Assembly (NCBI GenBank): GCA_030672465.1
Contig: DAOVGJ010000224.1
Coordinates: 1 to 5,677 of the forward strand
Reading direction: 5' to 3'
Origin: Pseudomonadota bacterium
Lineage (GTDB): Bacteria; Desulfobacterota; BSN033; WVXP01; G020346125
DNA length: 5,677 bases
The position numbers and the translations under genes were made by a program. Position 1 is the stretch's first letter; each line of letters opens with the position of its first letter. Positions 1-5,383 of the stretch are shown piece by piece. The notes under the pieces were generated by a model, which worked only from the letters and a program-made list of their open reading frames with translations, was not told the origin of the DNA and did not search any database.

Positions 1-81
1 GATAACGACGTCAATACACATGTCGTTCAGGCCTAAATAACTTTCTGGATTGAGTAAATTTTGAACTCCTTCCTTTTTTTC
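1..81 (-). pseudogene. Possible remnant of an aspartase/fumarase-superfamily lyase C-terminus, running off the left edge
   Basis: Past the MmgE/PrpD stop, the minus strand has one frame open from just after a TAG (82-84) to the window edge, 27 codons. It contains LLNPESYLGLND followed by MCIDVVI. This resembles the C-terminal tail of adenylosuccinate lyase, argininosuccinate lyase or carboxymuconate cycloisomerase relatives, where LDP-x-x-YLG is followed at the same distance by a VD-x-V segment. The only start codon in the frame is an ATG at 19-21, after that motif, and the body of a lyase is missing upstream, so if the match is real it is a leftover of a deleted gene. A strong purine-rich site AGGAAGGAG (74 to 66) has no suitably spaced ATG, GTG or TTG behind it. 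No terminator hairpin is seen. The match rests on a dozen residues and may be chance. Confidence 0.22.
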
Positions 82-87
82 CTACGA

Positions 88-1476
88 TTAGATGTCTCTC
101 AGAAGCAATAAAGTAAACTTTCTGAGATCTTTTTCTTCATCCAATTGCCTTGTCCTCCGGATAATTTCATCACGGCGCGATGTTGGATAGACGGGTGAGG
201 AAAGATGGTTAAACTTCTCTATTAACTCCTCCCAGGTTAAGGGATTTTCTGGATCTCCCTTTGGATAATCTACCTTGGCTGAATATGATTTGCCTTCTCG
301 GGTTAGGATCTCCACCGTAGCTGGCCACTGCTTGGGGAAGACCTTCTCCAATTCAGGATTTTCCACACAAGTGATTTTATCCATCATCGCTTTAACCTGG
401 GGTGAATTCATCTTATCCGGGGTATATTCATCCAGAGACGCTTTCCCATGAAGGATGGCAACAGCCGCTCCAAAGGGCATACTGAACTGGGCATCTACCA
501 CTGACCGGGGGTTATATTTCAACTCCTCGGGCCTAACAATGATAGGAAAACCGGTCTTCAATATTCCCAGCGTCACCTTTTCCACCTCATCTGGTTTCAA
601 GCGGTTTTGTTCCATAATCCTCAAGATACCGTCGATAGGAGCTTGCTTGTATCGGCAGCAGGCATGAGGCTTGATGCTGGTCCTCAAGATCTGATAGGAC
701 TCTGCCAATCCTTCCAGTACCTCGCTGGGATCCGACGAGGCTGAGTAGGCGTGGAGAAATCCATTTCTTCCCTCCAGGATCGTCGAAGGTCCCTTAAATC
801 CCTTTTTGGCAAGGAGAGCGGCAATAATCCCACTGTGGGCCGCCCAACCCGGGTGCATTCGCTTGGTCCATGCGCCATCGGCAAGGAACTCCATAGAACC
901 TGCGGCCTGACTTCCAACAATCCCCATCATATTGAGCATCTGCCCTTCGTCGAGCCCAAGGATTTTTGAGGCAGCCACAGCAGCCCCAAAAACGCCACAC
1001 GTCCCGGTCGGATGGAACCCCTGGGCATAGTGGGCGCTGGGTGTCAAGGCCTTTCCCAACCTGACCGTCACCTCGTAACCCACGACGGCCCCTTCGATGA
1101 ACTTCTTGCCATCAGCTCCCACCATTTCACAGGCGGCAAAAACCGCCGGAAATACGGCCACCCCGGGATGAAGTGAGGCCTCATTATTCACGTCGTCCAA
1201 TTCCAGGGAATGGGCTGAGGTTCCATTGGCCAAGGCGGCATATTGATAGGATGCCCGCATGCCCGTTCCGATGATTACGCCTCCTTGGGGATCCAATCCC
1301 AAATCCTCAACCAATCCATACATCGCTTTCGTCGATTCCACCATGGAACCCCGAGAGGCCACGCCCAGGAAGTCCAAGGTCAAATATTTTGTCCTATCGA
1401 TCACTTCTTCAGGCAAATCTCCACACTTCACGCTCTGACAGAAATCAACAAGTTTGCGAGTAATGTCCATTTCCAT
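88..1476 (-). CDS. MmgE/PrpD family protein (2-methylcitrate dehydratase / cis-aconitate decarboxylase superfamily)
   Basis: A 462-residue protein of full family length. Family members act without metal or cofactor on tri- or dicarboxylates: 2-methylcitrate dehydratase, cis-aconitate decarboxylase and iminodisuccinate epimerase. Numbered from the chosen ATG, the N-terminus ITRKLVDFCQSVKCGDLPEE is the standard family opening, followed by LDFLGVA (35-40). Polar signature residues are in place: LELDD (D94, D95), SLHPGVAVFPA (H103), GFHPTGTCGVFGAA (H155), WTKRMHPGWAAHSG (K205, H208, H214), the lid-domain motif KPHACCRYKQAPID (K269, H271) and DAQFSMPFGAAVA. These correspond, from memory, to the Asp/His/His/Lys/Lys set of cis-aconitate decarboxylase, so the enzyme looks active. 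The start at 1474-1476 has GAAAGGA seven bases upstream and lies 19 bases after the previous stop; a TTG at 1534-1536 would overlap that gene by 41 bases and add residues unlike the family. ATG at 1468-1470 is a second option. Next to a fumarase and fumarate reductase, a role in dicarboxylate or methylcitrate-like metabolism is plausible; the substrate cannot be read from the sequence. Confidence 0.92.
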   Translation of the reverse strand: MEMDITRKLVDFCQSVKCGDLPEEVIDRTKYLTLDFLGVASRGSMVESTKAMYGLVEDLGLDPQGGVIIGTGMRASYQYAALANGTSAHSLELDDVNNEASLHPGVAVFPAVFAACEMVGADGKKFIEGAVVGYEVTVRLGKALTPSAHYAQGFHPTGTCGVFGAAVAASKILGLDEGQMLNMMGIVGSQAAGSMEFLADGAWTKRMHPGWAAHSGIIAALLAKKGFKGPSTILEGRNGFLHAYSASSDPSEVLEGLAESYQILRTSIKPHACCRYKQAPIDGILRIMEQNRLKPDEVEKVTLGILKTGFPIIVRPEELKYNPRSVVDAQFSMPFGAAVAILHGKASLDEYTPDKMNSPQVKAMMDKITCVENPELEKVFPKQWPATVEILTREGKSYSAKVDYPKGDPENPLTWEELIEKFNHLSSPVYPTSRRDEIIRRTRQLDEEKDLRKFTLLLLRDI

Positions 1477-1483
1477 CCCCCAA

Positions 1484-1490
1484 TCCTTTC
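1484..1490 (-). promoter_or_regulatory. Ribosome binding site that decides the MmgE/PrpD start
   Basis: The minus strand reads GAAAGGA seven bases before the ATG at 1474-1476. It favours this start over the TTG at 1534-1536, which lies inside the preceding gene and has no comparable signal. Confidence 0.65.
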
Positions 1491-1495
1491 TTCTT

Positions 1496-1810
1496 TTAAT
1501 GAGTGTATTTTTTTCTAACCCCGACACGTTGACCAATGTCCACCGGAAGGGTCTCTCTCATACGCTTATTCATTTGGATGATTGTGATATCCTTCTGGTT
1601 AGATAGGGTAGCCTTTGCCTCCTGCATCCAGGCACCATATATCTCGATAAGATCACCTTCCTTGATATCTAACTCCTCCATTGCCTCCTTGCTAATGGCC
1701 GCAGTACCCCCTTCCACAATATCTTCCCCCACGGTTACGGTTATTTCCTTGCCGTACTGAGGAGCAGCATAAGTCCTGCCCTCAACCTCCCGGTAAAATA
1801 CATTGCCCAT
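1496..1810 (-). CDS. Small protein resembling a free-standing CDC48/VAT N-terminal double-psi beta-barrel domain
   Basis: A 104-residue protein with no membrane segment or signal peptide. From about residue 33 it reads as one double-psi barrel: GGTAAISKEAMEELDIKEGD, then LIEIYG, then an ATLSNQKDITIIQMNKRMRE stretch, and finally VDIGQRVGVRKK. This matches the pattern of the CDC48/VAT N-domain (ethanolic shorthand: R-xx-x-AMEKLGIKxGDIVEIxG, then GIIRIDGxxRKNAGVxIGDxVxVRK), where it precedes two AAA ATPase modules. Here there are no Walker motifs and the protein ends right after the barrel. The first 32 residues (with YAAPQYGKEI) are not recognised. Other barrel-like families, such as AbrB-type or the molybdopterin-dinucleotide C-terminal domain, share the LGIKEGD-VEI turn but lack the second psi-half seen here. 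It starts 27 bases after the tfrB-like stop, with GGGAGG eight bases before its ATG, and is 19 bases from the next gene, so it is co-transcribed. Function unknown; a binding or adaptor role for the neighbouring enzymes is only inferred. Confidence 0.72.
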   Translation of the reverse strand: MGNVFYREVEGRTYAAPQYGKEITVTVGEDIVEGGTAAISKEAMEELDIKEGDLIEIYGAWMQEAKATLSNQKDITIIQMNKRMRETLPVDIGQRVGVRKKYTH

Positions 1811-1818
1811 GTCTATTA

Positions 1819-1824
1819 CCTCCC
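1819..1824 (-). promoter_or_regulatory. Ribosome binding site of the CDC48-N-like gene
   Basis: The minus strand reads GGGAGG eight bases before the ATG at 1808-1810. It sits in the 27-base spacer after the tfrB-like stop codon and supports this small gene as a translated one. Confidence 0.7.
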
Positions 1825-1837
1825 GATATTTTCCGTA

Positions 1838-3352
1838 TTACAGGGCCTGAGAGAACAGTTCAACGATATTCATCACCTTGAGACCATCTCCTTCTTCGAG
1901 GCTTTGCTGCAAGTTCTGCTCGCACCACGGGCAGCAGGAAACTATTGCCGAACCTCCCACGTTCTTCGCATGCTCTATCCTCACCCTGCCAACATCTTTG
2001 GCCAGGGTATCATTCGAGAGCTTCATGCTACCCCCAGCGCCACAACATATGGACTCCTCTCTCGTCCTTTCCATCTCAACCAATTCGGCCCCTTTCACCA
2101 TTCGTATGAGCTCCCTGGGTGCCTCATAAACGCCGCAGTTTCTGCCCAAACGGCAGGGATCATGATAGGTGATCTTAAGCCCTTTCATCTCCTTGTTTGC
2201 AACAAGCTTATCCTTGTTTTCCGCCAACACTTGAGAGATGTGAAAGAATTGGGGCATCTCAACACCCGGAAGATACTTAGGATAATCGATTGTAAAGGCC
2301 CGATAGCATTCCGAACACCCCGTTATCACCTCCTCAACGCCCCTCTGATGGAATCGGCCGATAAGATCACGTCCATTTTTTATGAACTCGTGCTCGCCGC
2401 CCAGCCTCAGAACTGGTTCACTGCAACAGAGTTCATCTTCTGCCAAGTAAGCAACGGATTTCCCGACTTGTCGCAAAAGCTGGACCGATGCCCTCAGCAT
2501 CTCACCAAATTCAAAAGCAGAGAGACACCCCGTATAAAAAAGGGTCTTTCCAGCCTTAGGCAAATCTAACCCTTCAGCCCATCTCCCCTTTGTATTCTCC
2601 CTTCCGAACGGGTTGGCATTCCACTTTACGCTTTCTATCACCTCATCATGAATTGGGTAGCATATTTGTTCATCAGAACAGATTATCCTCAACCTCTCTA
2701 TGGCTTTGCCCGGAATATCGATGTTCTTCGGACAAACCTCAGCACATGCGCCGCATTGGGTACAATTGAATAAACCGTAACGAACCGCCTCCGACACCCT
2801 CCCTGCCGTATCCAGTGGATTGAAGGCGGATCTGGCCAGCTGAGTCTGATACATGGGGCCTATAAAAACATCCCAGGAGCCTTTAATAGTCGGGCAAACG
2901 GCCAAACAGGCCAAACAGCCAATACATGCTGACATATCCCTTGTTTTCGCCACCTCAGACTGGTGCACCTTCATTTGCCTCTTTGAAATATCGTCTTGTC
3001 TGAGGAGCCACGGCTTTAGTTTTTGATACCTGCTGTCGGCAATTTCCCTGTCGATTACAAGGTCCTTAATCACGGGAAAATAAGGCAAGGGTTCCAAAAC
3101 CATTCCATCTTCCGCCGGTTCCTTGCAGGCCAATTTGGGCTTTCCATTGACCATGATCGTACAGCTCCCACAGAGATACTCCCTACAGGACAACCTCCAA
3201 GCAATATTGGCACTATGCTTCTCATTTACGTTATCTATGGCCCGCCATATCCTCATGCCTTCATAGTGATCGACGGAATACTCCTCATATCTCGGTTCAG
3301 TATCTACTTGAGGATCGTAACGGAAAACCTTGATCTTCAACGGCTCGCTCAT
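1838..3352 (-). CDS. tfrB: Fumarate reductase Fe-S subunit fused to an HdrB/HdrD-like CCG domain, TfrB-like
   Basis: A 504-residue electron-transfer subunit with the architecture of thiol:fumarate reductase subunit B. Residues 1-105 form an FrdB/SdhB-type [2Fe-2S] ferredoxin domain with C56, C61, C64 and C76. Residues 140-210 carry two ferredoxin-type motifs, CIGCLACLAVCP (C143, C146, C149, C153) and CTQCGACAEVCP (C197, C200, C203, C207). Here the second motif keeps all four cysteines, which argues for two [4Fe-4S] clusters where ordinary SdhB has one [4Fe-4S] and one [3Fe-4S]. Residues 270-504 hold two complete CCG motifs: C276-x32-C309C310-x35-C346-x2-C349 and C400-x36-C437C438-x35-C474-x2-C477. 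This spacing is canonical for the noncubane [4Fe-4S] clusters of HdrB/HdrD. No membrane segment is visible. The ATG at 3350-3352 has GGAGGAG seven bases upstream. In methanogens such an enzyme couples fumarate to CoM-SH/CoB-SH; in a bacterium the thiol or Hdr-type partner is unknown. The domain assignment is firm, the physiological partner is not. Confidence 0.93.
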   Translation of the reverse strand: MSEPLKIKVFRYDPQVDTEPRYEEYSVDHYEGMRIWRAIDNVNEKHSANIAWRLSCREYLCGSCTIMVNGKPKLACKEPAEDGMVLEPLPYFPVIKDLVIDREIADSRYQKLKPWLLRQDDISKRQMKVHQSEVAKTRDMSACIGCLACLAVCPTIKGSWDVFIGPMYQTQLARSAFNPLDTAGRVSEAVRYGLFNCTQCGACAEVCPKNIDIPGKAIERLRIICSDEQICYPIHDEVIESVKWNANPFGRENTKGRWAEGLDLPKAGKTLFYTGCLSAFEFGEMLRASVQLLRQVGKSVAYLAEDELCCSEPVLRLGGEHEFIKNGRDLIGRFHQRGVEEVITGCSECYRAFTIDYPKYLPGVEMPQFFHISQVLAENKDKLVANKEMKGLKITYHDPCRLGRNCGVYEAPRELIRMVKGAELVEMERTREESICCGAGGSMKLSNDTLAKDVGRVRIEHAKNVGGSAIVSCCPWCEQNLQQSLEEGDGLKVMNIVELFSQAL

Positions 3353-3359
3353 GGAATTG

Positions 3360-3366
3360 CTCCTCC
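3360..3366 (-). promoter_or_regulatory. Ribosome binding site of the tfrB-like gene
   Basis: On the minus strand this reads GGAGGAG, seven bases before the ATG at 3350-3352. It is a near-perfect Shine-Dalgarno sequence, fixes the start, and lies just outside the palindromic repeat, so the repeat has not displaced the translation signal. Confidence 0.8.
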
Positions 3367-3371
3367 AATAC

Positions 3372-3526
3372 TGATGGTCTCGTAAAAAGTCATAAATCAG
3401 ACGGCACAGTAAAAAGCTCCAGATGCAAGGCGCGCGAATCTTTAGGAATGAGGCGTACTTACTAGTACGCCGCAGTGACTAAAGATGAAGTGCAACGCCG
3501 CAGATGGACTTTTTACGAAGCCGTCA
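3372..3526. repeat. Long imperfect palindromic repeat with an extra half-site, in the gap between the tfrA-like and tfrB-like genes
   Basis: The core runs from 3400 to 3525. The left end reads GACGGCACAGTAAAAAGCTCC (from 3400) and the right end, read on the minus strand from 3525, GACGGCTTCGTAAAAAGTCC. The two arms keep matching inward (ATCTTTAG is shared) and end in a perfect 8-base stem, GGCGTACT at 3452-3459 and AGTACGCC at 3464-3471, with loop TACT. The centre of the outer arms (about 3462.5) and of the inner stem (3461.5) coincide, so it is one long cruciform-capable palindrome. A second outer box, TCTCGTAAAAAGTC at 3378-3391, lies 27 bases outside the left copy in direct orientation and looks like a duplicated half-site or the end of a neighbouring copy. 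No coding potential is seen. The layout resembles dispersed palindromes or MITE-like elements I recall from Desulfobacterota genomes; that link is memory, not a search. It could act as an mRNA-stabilising hairpin between the two genes. Confidence 0.8.
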
Positions 3527-3564
3527 ATACTGATTTACTATTAATCGGTCACCAAGAAGAACCC

Positions 3565-5316
3565 TCACCCATCAATCTTACCGGAAGTGGGAAAGATGGG
3601 CATCTCTACCTCTTCCGGATCGAGGATTGTTTTCACGATGGGGCGCTTCTTAAGTACCAACCGGCCATCCTTGTCCTGAGATACAATGATATTAGCTACC
3701 CATTTTTTGTCAGGCAATGGGAGATCTTCCCTGAAATGGCCGCACCGACTCTCCTTCCTCACCAAGGCTGCCCGGGCCATTGCCTCCAGACATACGACCA
3801 TACTCCGGACATCCATGGCCTCAATAAAATCGACATTAAAGGACCTGCCAATGTCGCTTAACCGGGGCATTCGATTTTGCTTGATTTCTTCTATCGTATC
3901 TAAGGCGTGCTTCAACTTCTCCTCGTTTCTTGCAATACCCACGTAATCCCACGACAGGTTCTTAATTTCATTTCTCACCGTAAGAGGATTGATCCCATTA
4001 TCGCCTGAAACGACATCCGATAGCTCCCCTTCCACCCTCGATAATTCTTCCCCAAAGTTGACCATGTTGATCTTATCAAAGGAACCCGATAGGGCAGCGC
4101 CTGCCGCATTTTCTCCTGCGATCTTCCCGGAAACCTGCAGATCCGGCAATGAATTCGATCCCAGCCGATTTCCGCCATGAACCCCTCCCGCGCTTTCGCC
4201 TGCCGCAAAAAGATTCTTTACCCTCGTCTCCCAATTCGTATCCACTACTATCCCCCCATTTTGATAATGAGAAGAGGGATAGACGATCATTGGCTCCTCA
4301 CGAACATCTATTCCGTAATTCAATGCCCTATCAAGCATGGCAGGCAGACGCTCTTCGATCAATTTAGGGGGAACATGGGTCAAGCTTAAATAAACGCCAC
4401 CATCTTTTGTTCCACGTCCCTCTTTTACCTCGAAGTAGATACACCTCGATACGAAATCCCTGCACGCGAGTTCCAACTGTTTGGGGTTGTAGCGCTCCAT
4501 AAACCGCTCCCCCTTTGTATTGTGCAACCTCCCCCCATCCCCTCTTACTCCTTCGCTTATCGATTGTCCTGCGATCGATTCAGGGGCGATATATCCGGTC
4601 GGGTGAAATTGGAAAAGTTCCATGTCGATCAATTCAGCACCTATCTCCAAAGCCATCCTATTAGCATCTCCGGCTTTTCCATAGGGTGCAAAGCAAAACT
4701 TAAATACCTGACCACATCCACCGCTTGCAAGGATGATCGCTTTTGCCCTAAAAACCAGAAACCTCCCCTTTTTCATACCATACGCAACACACCCAACGAC
4801 CCTATCTTCCTCTTTCAGTACTTTTAGTACCACGCAATCCGCCAGAACACTTATCTCCCTCCTCAGGATCTCGCATTGCAGTCCCCTTATTACCTCTCCC
4901 CCGGTTTTATCACCGCTCATGCAGGTTCTCGGATAGGAATGACCTCCGAGCTGCCTCTGGTAGTAATTCTGGTTTTCGTCCCGGTCAAAAAGGGAACCAA
5001 AGCTTTCGAGCTCTTTAAACCTATCGGGCGCATTTTTACAGAGAATCTCAACCAGCTTTTGATTATTTATCATTCCTCCACCAATACAGGTGTCCTGAAA
5101 ATGAACCTCCCAGTTATCCCTTGGATCCGCATTGCCAAATGCAGCCGCATAGCCAGCCAAGGCAACAGGTGTACAGCCACTGTGCCCAAACAGGCCCTTG
5201 ACCGCCATATAGGTCCTGGCGCCTAACGCATCGGCTGCTATAGCAGCCCGCATGGCAGCACCTCCTCCTCCGATGACTAAAACATCAGTATCAATAATTG
5301 TGGCATCTCTTATCAT
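3565..5316 (-). CDS. tfrA: Fumarate reductase/succinate dehydrogenase flavoprotein, TfrA-like
   Basis: A 583-residue FAD flavoprotein, the catalytic subunit that would interconvert fumarate and succinate (or a close 2-enoate). Numbering from the chosen ATG: the Rossmann FAD motif VLVIGGGGAAMRAAIAA lies near residues 12-28. The catalytic region shows HPTG (H238), SEGVRGDGG (E255, R258), CRDFVSR (R286, equivalent to the proton-donor arginine of the family), HYQNGG (H350) and GNRLGSNSLPD (R384). The C-terminal helical domain carries ESRCGHFRED near 522-531. Near residue 45 the motif is GHSGCT; the position where classical FrdA/SdhA has the histidine that covalently holds FAD appears to be C48, so FAD is probably not covalent, as reported for thiol:fumarate reductase. 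There is no Tat or Sec signal, so it should be cytoplasmic. A TTG-initiated form from 5409 adds 31 residues and overlaps the upstream gene by 26 bases, but its purine-rich stretch sits only one base from the TTG. The ATG at 5314-5316 places the N-terminus where relatives start. The B subunit is the next gene. L-aspartate oxidase is a paralogous alternative, less likely with a TfrB neighbour. Confidence 0.9.
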   Translation of the reverse strand: MIRDATIIDTDVLVIGGGGAAMRAAIAADALGARTYMAVKGLFGHSGCTPVALAGYAAAFGNADPRDNWEVHFQDTCIGGGMINNQKLVEILCKNAPDRFKELESFGSLFDRDENQNYYQRQLGGHSYPRTCMSGDKTGGEVIRGLQCEILRREISVLADCVVLKVLKEEDRVVGCVAYGMKKGRFLVFRAKAIILASGGCGQVFKFCFAPYGKAGDANRMALEIGAELIDMELFQFHPTGYIAPESIAGQSISEGVRGDGGRLHNTKGERFMERYNPKQLELACRDFVSRCIYFEVKEGRGTKDGGVYLSLTHVPPKLIEERLPAMLDRALNYGIDVREEPMIVYPSSHYQNGGIVVDTNWETRVKNLFAAGESAGGVHGGNRLGSNSLPDLQVSGKIAGENAAGAALSGSFDKINMVNFGEELSRVEGELSDVVSGDNGINPLTVRNEIKNLSWDYVGIARNEEKLKHALDTIEEIKQNRMPRLSDIGRSFNVDFIEAMDVRSMVVCLEAMARAALVRKESRCGHFREDLPLPDKKWVANIIVSQDKDGRLVLKKRPIVKTILDPEEVEMPIFPTSGKIDG

Positions 5317-5383
5317 TTCCCTAAATACCCCCTTTTCGAATCTTTCAGAAGAATGAATAAGTCTTCCCCTCTCCAAATGCCCG

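Noticed and set aside
1477..1536. TTG-initiated longer form of the MmgE/PrpD protein
   Set aside because: It would overlap the preceding gene by 41 bases and add a basic 20-residue leader unlike the family; the ATG at 1474-1476 has a well-spaced ribosome binding site.
1904..2569. A 221-codon open frame on the plus strand
   Set aside because: It lies wholly antisense to the CCG part of the tfrB-like gene, whose cysteine spacing is canonical. Its own translation shows no recognisable domain and it has no supporting ribosome binding site.
3452..3471. The apex stem-loop of the palindrome as a rho-independent terminator
   Set aside because: The 8-base stem is not followed by a T-run on either strand, and terminating here would separate the two subunits of one enzyme.
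3527..3564. A short CTGATT/AATCGG inverted repeat next to the flavoprotein stop
   Set aside because: The stem is only six pairs with a wobble or mismatch, depending on strand, and no T-run follows, so chance is the better explanation.
3475..3861. A 128-codon plus-strand frame starting in the palindrome
   Set aside because: It begins inside the repeat and runs antisense over the conserved C-terminus of the flavoprotein; no family features are seen.
4522..5226. Plus-strand frames of about 100-116 codons
   Set aside because: They are antisense to the FAD and catalytic domains of the flavoprotein and have low-complexity, protein-unlike composition.
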